From Anaerotignum propionicum (GTDB lineage: Bacteria > Bacillota > Clostridia > Lachnospirales > Anaerotignaceae), in the NCBI RefSeq assembly GCF_024461735.1, contig NZ_JANGAD010000009.1:1-64000 (forward strand): 64,000 nt of DNA. The letters run 5' to 3'. The translations under genes were made by a program, and so were the position numbers. The notes beneath the pieces are model-generated. The model ran no database searches and was not told where the DNA came from. It saw only the letters and a list, made by a program, of their open reading frames with translations. This document shows, one piece after another, positions 26,466-35,394 of this stretch; positions within the stretch are counted from its first letter, which is position 1, and each line of letters starts with the position of its first letter.

Positions 26466-27659
26466 ATGGATTTTATCAAAAGAACTTGGGCTGAAATTGA
26501 TATGGATGCATTGGCGCATAATATCAAGAGTATTCAATCCAAGTTAGCTGCTGGAGAAAAGGTAATGGGTATTGTAAAAGCGGACGCTTATGGCCATGGT
26601 GATGGTTTTGTAGCACGTGCTTTGCAGGATGCAGGTTTTGATTGGTTTGGCGTTTCTAATATCGAAGAAGGCATGAGTTTGCGTAATGAAGGGATTGTAA
26701 AACCTATTTTAGTTTTAGGCTATACCCCGGTTGAAACTGTTAGTATTATGAATGAAAAAAAGATAACACAGGCTTTGGTTGGCATGGATTATGCAAAGGC
26801 TTTGCAAAAAGAAGCCGAAAAAGCCGGTGTAGTGGTTGACGTCCATGTGAAACTGGATACGGGCATGACCCGTGTTGGCTTCCAAGCGGATGAAGAGCAC
26901 TTTGATGAGTCTTTGCAGGATTTGATTCAGGTAAGTAAAATGCCTAATCTTCATATCACAGGCATTTTTACCCACCATGCAGTTGCAGATGCTTATCAGG
27001 CGGACAACCCCAAATTTACAGAAATGCAGTTTACCCGCTTTAATAAAATGGTAAATGCGTTAAAAGATGCTGGTGTGGATGTTGGTATTCCTCATTGTGC
27101 AAACAGCGCAACCACCATTGCTTACCCCGAAAAACATTTAGGCATGTGCCGCTCCGGAATTATTACATACGGAATGCTCCCCTCAGGCGAGTGTGAAGGC
27201 ATGATTGACATAAAACCATTAATGACATTGAAAACCACAATAGGCTTAGTAAAGCACGTAAAGGCCGGTTCACAGCTTTCTTACGGAAGGACTTATACAG
27301 CCGAAACAGATAGAGTTATTGCTACAGTTCCCATTGGTTACGCTGATGGCTACAATCGCTCCTTATCAAATAAAGCAAGAATGCTTGTTAACGGACACTT
27401 TGCACCTGTTGTAGGGCGTGTTTGTATGGATCAGCTGATGCTGGATGTAACAGGGATTCCTGATGTAAAGATGGGTGACGAAGTGGTTGTCTTTGGCCAT
27501 CAGGGTGATCAAGTATTGCCTATTGAAGAATTGGCAGATATGTTAGGAACCATCAACTATGAGCTTACCTGTGTTGTCACAAAAAGAGTACCCCGTGTAT
27601 TTGTTCAGGGTGGCAAGGTAATTGGCATTGTTGATCATGTGTTGCATCAATATAAATAA
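26466..27659 (+). CDS. alr: Alanine racemase
   Basis: A 397-residue PLP enzyme converting L- to D-alanine for peptidoglycan. The PLP lysine is Lys38 in VKADAYGHG. The C-terminal beta domain shows GYADGYNR and RVCMDQLMLDVT, with the catalytic tyrosine region near LSYGRTYTAE. Length is typical. The ribosome site AAAGGGGG lies six bases before ATG. Ends at a clear terminator. Confidence 0.97.
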   Translation: MDFIKRTWAEIDMDALAHNIKSIQSKLAAGEKVMGIVKADAYGHGDGFVARALQDAGFDWFGVSNIEEGMSLRNEGIVKPILVLGYTPVETVSIMNEKKITQALVGMDYAKALQKEAEKAGVVVDVHVKLDTGMTRVGFQADEEHFDESLQDLIQVSKMPNLHITGIFTHHAVADAYQADNPKFTEMQFTRFNKMVNALKDAGVDVGIPHCANSATTIAYPEKHLGMCRSGIITYGMLPSGECEGMIDIKPLMTLKTTIGLVKHVKAGSQLSYGRTYTAETDRVIATVPIGYADGYNRSLSNKARMLVNGHFAPVVGRVCMDQLMLDVTGIPDVKMGDEVVVFGHQGDQVLPIEELADMLGTINYELTCVVTKRVPRVFVQGGKVIGIVDHVLHQYK

Positions 27660-27684
27660 GTAATTTAAATAATACAATCTATAT

Positions 27685-27723
27685 GCCTCTATGCTGAAAT
27701 GAAATTCTGCTTAGAGGCTTTTT
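27685..27723 (+). terminator. Terminator of alr
   Basis: GCCTCTA pairs with TAGAGGC across an A-rich loop, followed by TTTTT. Confidence 0.82.
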
Positions 27724-28012
27724 CATTTATAGACAATAAAAGAAAATTTTTTTTCATTACGTATGCTAGTGGTAAGAAATAAAAGAGAGGAATTATGAAA
27801 AACCGGTATAGACTTCTTTGAAAGATACAAAATTGAATATAAGCTTTATTTTATCAATATGCTTCATTCACGTTGATTTCCGAACAAAGGTACTGCCTAA
27901 AAATAGTTCATATTGAATTTGTAGAAAAAAGAGATATAATGATAATTATTAAAGATGGAATGGAAACAAAAGGAAATTATATCGGAAGAATTTAAAAACG
28001 GAGGGTGATTAT
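27724..28012. other. Upstream region of the CoA-binding protein gene
   Basis: No ORF. ACGGAGGGTG precedes ATG 28013. No recognised regulatory motif. Confidence 0.35.
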
Positions 28013-28375
28013 ATGGATTTGAAGGATATTATGCAAGAAAAAGTATTTGCAGTAGTTGGTGATACTTTAAATGAGGAAAAATACGCTTATAAAATTAAAA
28101 ATGAACTGACAGAGCATGGCTACAAGGTTTACAGCGTAGGAAAAGAGCTGCCTTCAATCAATGATGTCCCCGATTCAATTGATGTCATTGATTTGTGTAT
28201 TCATCCTTCTAAAGGTCTCAAGCTGTTGAAGGAATGCAATAAAGATTATAAATACATTTTGATTCAACCCGGTGCTGAAAGCCAAGAAATATTGGAATAC
28301 TTGGATCAAACCCATACGCCATATTTAGAGGGGTGTGCTCTGGTCGGTGTTCGTTTGTACTGCAGAGAGAAATGA
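28013..28375 (+). CDS. CoA-binding domain protein, YccU-like
   Basis: A 120-residue Rossmann-like protein of the CoA_binding_2 family: FAVVGDTLNEEKYAYKIKNELTEHGYKVYSVG at the start, DVIDLCIHPSKGLKLL in the middle, and the C-terminal EGCALVGV segment. Such proteins bind CoA or protect it through mixed disulfides. The next gene, 300 nt downstream, encodes a CoA-disulfide-reductase-like enzyme, which makes a thiol-CoA role plausible but unproven. Confidence 0.85.
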   Translation: MDLKDIMQEKVFAVVGDTLNEEKYAYKIKNELTEHGYKVYSVGKELPSINDVPDSIDVIDLCIHPSKGLKLLKECNKDYKYILIQPGAESQEILEYLDQTHTPYLEGCALVGVRLYCREK

Positions 28376-28674
28376 GACATGCCCTTTGCGGAAAGCAGGT
28401 AAATGATTTGTAAATTATTATGATACTCGTATTTTTAGGAAGCACTGGAGCATTTTTTATAATATGATTTTCAAATAACTTTAATGAGACCCCATAAATT
28501 ATGAAAGCTCAAATTTTCTTTATAAAGAATTTTTTTAAAATAATCAAAGAAGACTTGTTATTTTTTCAGAATTCTTCTTTGTGACAAGGTTACAGAAAAT
28601 TCTTTCAATAAAGATTATAATGAGTTCAAAGATTAGTTAGACAAATAACAAACGTTATTAAGGGGGATATTGAT
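28376..28674. other. Upstream region of the CoA-disulfide reductase gene
   Basis: A 9-bp hairpin (CAAAGAAGA at 28545-28553 with TCTTCTTTG at 28573-28581) and a small palindrome AATAAC-AAAC-GTTATT just before the ribosome site GGGGG (about 28661). The palindrome is a candidate operator. Confidence 0.35.
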
Positions 28675-31152
28675 ATGGCTAAAAAAACTCTTATTATAGG
28701 CGGTGTAGCCGGAGGTGCTACCACAGCAACAAGACTTCGCAGAAGAGATGATTCTATGGAAATTATCATGTTTGAGCGTGGTGATTATATTTCCTATGCA
28801 AACTGCGGATTGCCTTATTATATTGGTGGTGTAATCGAGTCAAGGGATGCACTTCTGGTAACAAAGCCCGAGGTAATGCGAGATAGATTTCATATTGATG
28901 TACGGGTATCCAGTGAGGTAACAAAAATCATTCCTGAAGAGAAAAAGATTGAAGTAACCAATAAAAAAACCGGAGAGGTATATGTAGAAACCTATGACAA
29001 TTTGGTTTTGGCCACAGGATCTTCACCAATTAAGCCTCCAATTCCAGGAATCAATGCGGATAATATTTTTACCTTATGGACAGTGCCTGATACTGACCGG
29101 ATTAAAGCATACCTGACAGAGAAAAAACCTAGAAGTGCGGCAGTCATCGGTGGCGGGTTTATTGGTTTAGAGATGGCGGAAAACCTTCATGCAGAGGGCT
29201 TAGAGGTTTCTGTGATTGAAATGCAAAGTCAAGTTATGGCTCCTGTTGATCCTGAGATGGCAAATCTGGTTCATGAAAATATGATAATGAATGGTGTAAA
29301 CTTGATCTTGGGAGATGGTGTCAAGGAATTCCATCATAAGGGAAATACAATTCAAATTGAGCTAACCAGTGGCAACACTGTGGAAACAGATTTGGTCATT
29401 TTATCTATTGGCGTTCGCCCCAATAATGAACTGGCAAAACAGGCTGGTCTTGCTTTGAATCAAAAAGGCGGCGTTCTGGTTGATGATTATTTGCAAACCT
29501 CTATTCCTGATATTTATGCCGTAGGTGACGTGATTGAGGTTACTCACTATGTAACAAAAGACAAAACAATGATTCCTTTGGCAGGTCCCGCAAACAAACA
29601 GGCAAGAATTCTGGCGGACAACATTGTTGGAGATAAGAAAAAATATAATGGAACCTTAGGAACTGCAGTTGCAAAAGTATTTGATTTAGATGTTGCAAGT
29701 GTAGGTCTCAATGAAAAGCAATTAAAGGCCATGGGAAAGGTGAAGAATCAGGATTATTTTGTGGCTTTGATTAATCAGAAGTCCCATGCAGGGTATTATC
29801 CCGGGGCAACACCCCTAACCCTAAAAATGCTTTTTAATGGAGAGGGAAAAATCCTTGGTGGGCAGATTGTTGGGCAGGATGGTGTAGATAAACGAATTGA
29901 TACCCTTGCTACAACTATGAGATTGGACGGAACCGTTTATCAATTAGAGGAATTGGAACTTGCTTATGCACCTCCGTTCTCCTCTGCAAAGGATCCTGTA
30001 AATATGCTGGGATATGTGGCAGAAAATATTTTGCGGGGACAGGTGAAATTTATTGACTGGAATGAATTAGATACGCTTTTGGCAGATGAAAACCAAAAGA
30101 ATGATTACACAGTGCTGGACGTGACAGAAGAAATGGAGCGAATGGTTTTTTCTATCCCAGGCTCTATTCATATTCCTTCAGGACAGATTCATGCAAGGTG
30201 GAGTGAATTGGACAAAAATAAAAGGATTATTTTATATTGTACCATTGGTGTTCGTTCCTATAATGCGGCTAGGGTCTTGATTCAAAAGGGATTTCAGGAT
30301 GTTTCGGTTTTATCATGTGGAACCAGCTTCTATAAATCCATGCACTATGAAAAAAGCAAAGTTCAGTTAAAGGCGGCGGAAAAAAAAACAGTAGAACCAA
30401 TGCCGATTTCTGATAAAGAGATGAAAGTGCTCAATTGCTGTGGTTTGCAATGCCCGGGGCCCATTATGAAGGTGCACGAAACAATTTCAGGCATGAAGGA
30501 GAATGAATTGCTAAAAGTATCTGCTACGGATATGGGCTTTGCCGCAGATATTGATTCTTGGTGTCGTAGAACAGGCAATACTTTGGTAAAAACAGAAAGA
30601 CAGAATAAGGAAAATATAGTTTATATCAAAAAAGGAACAGAAAAAGTGGCTGTGCAAAAGGAAAATCAAATGATTGAAACCCCTCAAGGAAAAACCATTA
30701 TTGTTTTCAGTGGTGACCTTGATAAGGTGCTTGCTTCCTTTATTATTGCCAATGGTGCAGCCTCTATGGGCAGACCTGTAACCATGTTCTTTACCTTCTG
30801 GGGATTGAATGCTCTGAGAAAGTCTAATGGGCCAGCTGTAAAGAAGCCTTTTATGGATAGAATGTTTGGAGCTATGATGCCAAAGGGAAGCAAAAAGTTA
30901 AAGCTTTCTAAGATGAATATGGCAGGCATGGGAACAGCCATGATGAAAAAGGTAATGAATGACAAAAATGTGGATTCCTTGGAAACCTTAATGCAGCATG
31001 GGCTGAAAAATGGAATTCGTTTGGTTGCTTGCACCATGTCCATGGACATTATGGGAATTACAAAAGATGAACTCATTGACGGAGTGGAGTTTGCAGGGGT
31101 AGCATCTTATCTTGGAGATGCGGAAGAGTCAAATGTAAATTTATTTATCTAA
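28675..31152 (+). CDS. Four-domain CoA-disulfide/polysulfide reductase-type flavoprotein
   Basis: An 825-residue fusion. Residues 1-450 form a pyridine nucleotide-disulfide oxidoreductase of the CoA-disulfide reductase/NADH oxidase branch, with FAD site GGVAGGATTATRLRR, active Cys44 in YANCGLPYY and the VIGGGFIGLEMAENL NAD site. Residues about 460-555 are a rhodanese domain (Cys in ILYCTIGVRS). About 575-650 is a TusA domain with the CPGP motif. About 660-825 is a DsrE/F-like domain ending around ACTMSMDIMG. The serial sulfur-carrier modules suggest handling of persulfide or CoA-persulfide sulfur, with reduction by NADH. Single-gene transcript with its own terminator. Confidence 0.92.
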   Translation: MAKKTLIIGGVAGGATTATRLRRRDDSMEIIMFERGDYISYANCGLPYYIGGVIESRDALLVTKPEVMRDRFHIDVRVSSEVTKIIPEEKKIEVTNKKTGEVYVETYDNLVLATGSSPIKPPIPGINADNIFTLWTVPDTDRIKAYLTEKKPRSAAVIGGGFIGLEMAENLHAEGLEVSVIEMQSQVMAPVDPEMANLVHENMIMNGVNLILGDGVKEFHHKGNTIQIELTSGNTVETDLVILSIGVRPNNELAKQAGLALNQKGGVLVDDYLQTSIPDIYAVGDVIEVTHYVTKDKTMIPLAGPANKQARILADNIVGDKKKYNGTLGTAVAKVFDLDVASVGLNEKQLKAMGKVKNQDYFVALINQKSHAGYYPGATPLTLKMLFNGEGKILGGQIVGQDGVDKRIDTLATTMRLDGTVYQLEELELAYAPPFSSAKDPVNMLGYVAENILRGQVKFIDWNELDTLLADENQKNDYTVLDVTEEMERMVFSIPGSIHIPSGQIHARWSELDKNKRIILYCTIGVRSYNAARVLIQKGFQDVSVLSCGTSFYKSMHYEKSKVQLKAAEKKTVEPMPISDKEMKVLNCCGLQCPGPIMKVHETISGMKENELLKVSATDMGFAADIDSWCRRTGNTLVKTERQNKENIVYIKKGTEKVAVQKENQMIETPQGKTIIVFSGDLDKVLASFIIANGAASMGRPVTMFFTFWGLNALRKSNGPAVKKPFMDRMFGAMMPKGSKKLKLSKMNMAGMGTAMMKKVMNDKNVDSLETLMQHGLKNGIRLVACTMSMDIMGITKDELIDGVEFAGVASYLGDAEESNVNLFI

Positions 31153-31181
31153 AAGAGATGAGATTTATATAATTAAATAAG

Positions 31182-31222
31182 AAACGACTATCTGTTTGAA
31201 AAGAAGCAGGTAGTCGTTTTTT
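31182..31222 (+). terminator. Terminator of the CoA-disulfide reductase gene
   Basis: AAACGACTATCTG pairs with CAGGTAGTCGTTT (one wobble), followed by TTTTT. Confidence 0.9.
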
Positions 31223-31542
31223 TAAAAAGAAATAAGAAATTTTTCAACTAAAATTTTTGAAACTATTTATAAAAGACCATGAAAATACATGGGAAATTAC
31301 ATAAGATGACTATTCCCTTGGATGACGGTGTGCTATAATTGATTAAATCTAAAAAAATGTCAAATTAATGGTGGGGAAGACTGCTGTATTCTGTTTTTAA
31401 ATGGGTGTTACGATCAAAAATGAGCAGTGATTGCTTTTTGCAAGCTGCATAATAGAAAAAGCAAGTATTCCAGGACATAGATGGTTAGAACTTAAATAGC
31501 AATGAAAGCTTTGCAGGATTTATAAAAGGAGAATAAATAGAT
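31223..31542. other. Upstream region of the radical SAM gene
   Basis: About 320 bases with no ORF or recognised motif apart from the ribosome site AAAGGAG before ATG 31543. Confidence 0.35.
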
Positions 31543-32667
31543 ATGAAGATTTCGAAAAAAGATGCTTTGATGTGGTTTGAATTTTTTTCTGCCTTGCCAG
31601 AAGAGGAGGAGTTTTTGACAAAACAACAAGAACTTATTTATGCTGTTTTTGCACAAATTGAAGCCGCAATTGATGATAGAAATGAAAAACTCATGGCAGA
31701 AATAAAAAATTTGAAAACATTAAATCATCGAACCCTGTATGTGGGCAATGACACAAAATTTCCTAAGGGATGCTGTTCTTGCTTGATGGGCACCGGGCTA
31801 AGTGCCATCAGAAAAACCAATAAATGTAATGTAGAATGCAAGTTCTGCTACAACTATGGAGAGCTTGATGATATAGCACCCATTGGTGAGGGTCTTTGGG
31901 AAATTGGCGGCACAAAATATTATGAAAAGGATATTGATTTACTGCTGTCTATTCAAGAAAAACCAACAGGGATTTCCTATGTTTATTTAGAACCATTTAT
32001 GGAAATTGAGAAGTATTATTCTATAATAGAAAAATTCCGTAATGCCGAAATCCATCAGCACTTATATACAAACGGTATTTTGGCCACAGAGGAAACCTTG
32101 AAGGCCCTTGGAGATGCGGGCCTTGATGAAATCCGCTTTAATTTAGGTGCATCTAACTGTTCAGATAAAGTCATTCAAAATATTGGAATCGCAAAAAAAT
32201 ACATTAAGCGTGTGGGAATTGAAACACCTATGACACCTGAGCTTTTTGAAGCTTTCTTCAAGAAAAAACAAGCAATTTTAGATACGAAATTAGACTTTAT
32301 TAATTGTGCGGAGTTACATTTAAATGGAAACAATATTGATAATTATGCCGGTGAAAATATGTATATATCTCGACACGGGTATATTTCTCCCATTTGGAGC
32401 AGGGAATTGACCTTAAAACTCATGAAAATTGCCGATGATGAAAATTGGGATTTGGCTGTACATGACTGCTCTAATCAAACGAAGTTTATTCGTGGAATGA
32501 ATTTAGGAGGAAAAGAAGGCGGATGGTTCGGTTCTAACAACTATGCCTGCGAATTCACCAAAATACCATGCGAAGTTTTTCTGCCCATATTAAGGGACGA
32601 ATCCTTTCAGTTTTTGACAGAAGAGGAGTTGCCAAATGGTTATAAACCTGGAGAGATGATGTTTTAG
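31543..32667 (+). CDS. Radical SAM protein of unknown substrate
   Basis: A 374-residue protein with the SAM/4Fe-4S motif CNVECKFCYNYG near residue 96, preceded by a CCSCLMGTGLSAIRKTNKC region containing further cysteines. The barrel shows LYTNGILATEETLKALGDAGLDEIRFNLG. No SPASM or B12 domain. Similar proteins are annotated only as radical SAM proteins; I cannot name the substrate. It stands alone between a redox enzyme gene and CheX-type genes. Confidence 0.85.
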   Translation: MKISKKDALMWFEFFSALPEEEEFLTKQQELIYAVFAQIEAAIDDRNEKLMAEIKNLKTLNHRTLYVGNDTKFPKGCCSCLMGTGLSAIRKTNKCNVECKFCYNYGELDDIAPIGEGLWEIGGTKYYEKDIDLLLSIQEKPTGISYVYLEPFMEIEKYYSIIEKFRNAEIHQHLYTNGILATEETLKALGDAGLDEIRFNLGASNCSDKVIQNIGIAKKYIKRVGIETPMTPELFEAFFKKKQAILDTKLDFINCAELHLNGNNIDNYAGENMYISRHGYISPIWSRELTLKLMKIADDENWDLAVHDCSNQTKFIRGMNLGGKEGGWFGSNNYACEFTKIPCEVFLPILRDESFQFLTEEELPNGYKPGEMMF

Positions 32668-32913
32668 GCTTGTTTTTCAGATATGAAGCATATCCACATA
32701 AAAATATTTGGCTGTATGGTTTACAATAAAATTATTTATGAAAATAGTATAAACCACTATGCGCACAAAAAAGAATAGGCTATAATAGAAATATACAAAA
32801 AAAGGTAAACTTGTAAAAAAGAAAGGGGAGAGTCTAAAAAACTTGAAAACTATCAATTTTGTGGGTTGAGGAAATGTTTACTGATTTTTAAGCGGGATAA
32901 GGGTAGGTGCATA

Positions 32914-33777
32914 ATGAAAGATATAAAAATAGTTGTAGTTGACGATTCTCTTTTTTCGGTGGCGATGATAAGCAATATCCTTCAAGAGAAGGGATTTGAA
33001 GTCATCGGAAGCGCAAATTCTATGAAAGAGGCGGTAGAAGTTGTTTCTGCTTTAAAGCCTGATCTTGTAACAATGGATATGACAATGCCCGATGCAGATG
33101 GCCTTGAGTGCACAAAAGCCCTTCGAAAAATTGATCCGGATTTAAAGGTAGTAGTTATCAGCTCTATGATGGACGAAGAAATTCTGAGAAAAGCAAAGAA
33201 AGAAAAGGTATCCGGATATGTTCAAAAACCTGTTGATGGGGACGAGCTTTCTTTATTGATTCGTCGTATTATGGCGGATGAAGAACTGTTTGCAGAGCTG
33301 GAACAGTTATATTTTACTGCATTTAAAGAGGCTTTGACAGATACCTTTAATAAATTTTTTAAGGCTGTTCCTACCTATAAAGAAGCAAGAACCTGTAATG
33401 ATGAATATACATCAAGAGGGGTTTCTGTGGTTATGGGGGTAATCGGTAAGTACTCTGGCAGAATGATTTTGGATATGTCTTTTGATTCTGCTAGAAAAGC
33501 AGCCTCCAGTGTACTTAAAAAAGAAGAATTATCAGAAGAGTATGTGATTAATGTTTTGGGTGAAATGGCTAACATTATAGCTGGAAATGCATGCTCTATG
33601 TTAAATAAAAATAATGAAATTTTTGGATTGCGTGTTGCTCCACCTACTGTGGTACATGGTGAGTCTATTACCATTTCTAAATTGAAGTTGGATACTGTCA
33701 CCTCAGTAGAAGCAGATACCCTTTTTGGAGAAATTTATATGAGTGTAGGTTTTAATAGGAGCGAATGTAATGAATGA
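32914..33777 (+). CDS. REC-CheX fusion protein
   Basis: A 287-residue protein. The REC domain (1-120) has VDDS and phospho-acceptor Asp in DLVTMDMTMPDADG. It is joined to a CheX/CheC-like phosphatase domain (about 135-285) with the ExxN-type helix GEMANIIAGNA. CheX proteins dephosphorylate CheY-P, so the fusion may shorten its own or a partner's phospho-lifetime. An ORF start at 32866 is possible, but ATG 32914 has GGTAGGTG upstream and begins where REC domains begin. It overlaps the next gene, a stand-alone CheX, by 8 nt. Confidence 0.88.
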   Translation: MKDIKIVVVDDSLFSVAMISNILQEKGFEVIGSANSMKEAVEVVSALKPDLVTMDMTMPDADGLECTKALRKIDPDLKVVVISSMMDEEILRKAKKEKVSGYVQKPVDGDELSLLIRRIMADEELFAELEQLYFTAFKEALTDTFNKFFKAVPTYKEARTCNDEYTSRGVSVVMGVIGKYSGRMILDMSFDSARKAASSVLKKEELSEEYVINVLGEMANIIAGNACSMLNKNNEIFGLRVAPPTVVHGESITISKLKLDTVTSVEADTLFGEIYMSVGFNRSECNE

Positions 33778-34231
33778 AGAGATTGTAAGTGCATTTAAAG
33801 ATGCAGTATTTAATGTGGTCCCCATGCTAGGGATTAATGATGTGAAATTTATTGGGGAAGAAAATCATAACAAACAGATTGAATCCAGTGGTGTTATTTG
33901 TATTATAGGCATTATTGGAGATTTGACGGGAAATGTGTTTTTATCAATGGAAGAGGAATGTGCAAAAAAAATTGCTTCTTATATGATGTTTGGCATGGAG
34001 GTTGTGGAGTTTGATGAGCTTGCCCAAAGTGCAATATCTGAATTGAGCAATATGCTTGCTGCAAATGCGAGTATTTCCCTTTCTGAAAAGGGAAAGAGAA
34101 CGGACATTTCTACACCAACATTGATGACAGGTGAGTTTACAGTGATCTCCAGCTTGCCGGATGTGATAAGCTTAAGCATGAAAATAGAGGATATGCCATT
34201 TAATGTGTATTTATCTATTAAAGAAAAATAA
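33770..34231 (+). CDS. CheX-like CheY-P phosphatase
   Basis: A 153-residue CheX family protein with the helix QSAISELSNMLAANASISLS carrying the Glu/Asn catalytic pair and the beta-sheet VICIIGIIGDLTGNVFLSM. It forms an operon with the REC-CheX gene through an 8-nt overlap. Together they likely tune a chemotaxis phospho-signal; no cheA or cheY gene is in this window. Confidence 0.88.
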   Translation: MNEEIVSAFKDAVFNVVPMLGINDVKFIGEENHNKQIESSGVICIIGIIGDLTGNVFLSMEEECAKKIASYMMFGMEVVEFDELAQSAISELSNMLAANASISLSEKGKRTDISTPTLMTGEFTVISSLPDVISLSMKIEDMPFNVYLSIKEK

Positions 34232-34316
34232 AAAAAAATGTGGTAAAAATTTGTTGATATGATAAACAAGGGCAGCTTTAATTTAGATAATACATATTGA
34301 TTCTATATGAAAATAA

Positions 34317-34358
34317 ATAGTCATCAAGACCTTTCATGGTTTTGGCGGCTATTTTTTT
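34317..34358 (+). terminator. Terminator of the CheX operon
   Basis: ATAGTCATCAAGACC pairs with GGTTTTGGCGGCTAT (three wobbles, one mismatch), followed by seven T bases. Confidence 0.85.
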
Positions 34359-34439
34359 ATTTTTTGCGATAAGTTTTTTCTTCTATCAATCAACTGCTTG
34401 GGGTATTTCAAATGAAAAGCAATCAAAAGGCTTTAGGGG

Positions 34440-34550
34440 AAGGATAGACCACCAGATATGCAGATGTTTCCGATTTTGATATCCATGAATAAAGGGATTA
34501 CTTTGATTTATGTGACACACCAATGCGTTCATCCCATTGAGAATATATAA
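34440..34550 (+). pseudogene. Possible remnant of an ABC transporter ATPase
   Basis: One frame reads DRPPDMQMFPILISMNKGITLIYVTHQ before a stop at 34548, resembling the D-loop to H-switch end of an ABC ATPase (KGIT-I-VTHD). There is no ribosome site, Walker A or signature motif nearby, and upstream frames are broken. Short and speculative. Confidence 0.3.
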
Positions 34551-34699
34551 ATTTGTCTGTTTTATTTTATCTTTAAGTAAGCAGATTATGGTTGCATTTC
34601 CTTTACATTAAAGCATAATAGAGCAACTGCAAACAACGCTTCCACAAAAAATATGATATTTTATACCTAATTTTTCAAATATTTTTATTTCTGTTGTTA

Positions 34700-34734
34700 A
34701 AACAACATATTTGTTGTTTACACCATGATATACT
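34700..34734 (+). promoter_or_regulatory. Palindromic operator and promoter of the hcp cluster
   Basis: A perfect 8-bp inverted repeat, AAACAACA (34700-34707) and TGTTGTTT (34712-34719), with centre TATT, followed by a -10 box TATACT (34729-34734). The palindrome overlaps the -35 region. A second partial half-site GTTGTT lies at 34693-34698. The size and symmetry suit a Crp/Fnr-family dimer such as the regulator encoded at 38610-39275; that link is inference. Confidence 0.6.
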
Positions 34735-34794
34735 GAGTTCAACAAATGAAGCAAACAACATTATAAAGATGATTTCCGGAAAGGGGAGTTTCTT

Positions 34795-34983
34795 ATGAAG
34801 TATTTTGTAAATGACAGTTGTATCGGGTGCGGATTATGTGCAATGGCTTGTCCTGAAGTATTTGAAATGAATGATGCAGGCATAGCTATTGCCTCTGAAG
34901 GAGAAGTGCCAGCGGAGGTGTTAGAGTCAGCAGCGCAGGCTCAGGGTGGTTGCCCTGTGGGTGCCATTGAAAATGCAGACTAA
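34795..34983 (+). CDS. Single-cluster 4Fe-4S ferredoxin
   Basis: A 62-residue ferredoxin with CIGCGLCAMACPEVF and a distal GGCPVGAI, giving four ligands for one 4Fe-4S cluster as in monocluster ferredoxins. It probably passes electrons to the hybrid-cluster protein encoded two genes downstream. ATG 34795 has GGAAAGGGGAG upstream. Confidence 0.93.
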   Translation: MKYFVNDSCIGCGLCAMACPEVFEMNDAGIAIASEGEVPAEVLESAAQAQGGCPVGAIENAD

Positions 34984-34995
34984 GGAGGCGATTGC

Positions 34996-35337
34996 ATGAG
35001 CTACATTAAAAATATGGAACACGAAAAAGCCTTATTGTTAGCCAATGAAGTAACAATTCAGAAGGGGCAAGTAGTGAGTAAAACGTTAGCCCAGAATCCC
35101 CATGTCAGCGTTACTCTTTTTGCTTTTGATAAGGGGGAAGAAATCAGCTCTCATGATTCCAGCGGCGATGCAATGGTTTTTGTTCTGGAAGGGACAGGAC
35201 AGTTCACGGTGGATGGCAGCGAATATGTTTTGAACCCGGGTGAATCCCTAATCATGCCTGCAAAAAAACCTCATGCAGTTTTTGCAAAAGAAGCATTCAA
35301 AATGTTGCTTACCGTTGTTTTCCCATCTGCAGTCTGA
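34996..35337 (+). CDS. Small cupin-domain protein
   Basis: A 113-residue single cupin. Motif 1 is partly degenerate (EEISSHDSSGDAMVFVLEGTGQF) and motif 2 is LNPGESLIMPAKKPHAVFA. Only two of the usual metal-binding histidines are obvious. Located between ferredoxin and hcp with 12-nt and 57-nt spacings and good ribosome sites, so it belongs to the nitrosative-stress operon. Exact role unknown. Confidence 0.88.
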   Translation: MSYIKNMEHEKALLLANEVTIQKGQVVSKTLAQNPHVSVTLFAFDKGEEISSHDSSGDAMVFVLEGTGQFTVDGSEYVLNPGESLIMPAKKPHAVFAKEAFKMLLTVVFPSAV

Positions 35338-35394
35338 TGAGAAGCAAATAAAAATATAAAAAATAAAAACTATAAAAATTTTGGAGGAATAACC

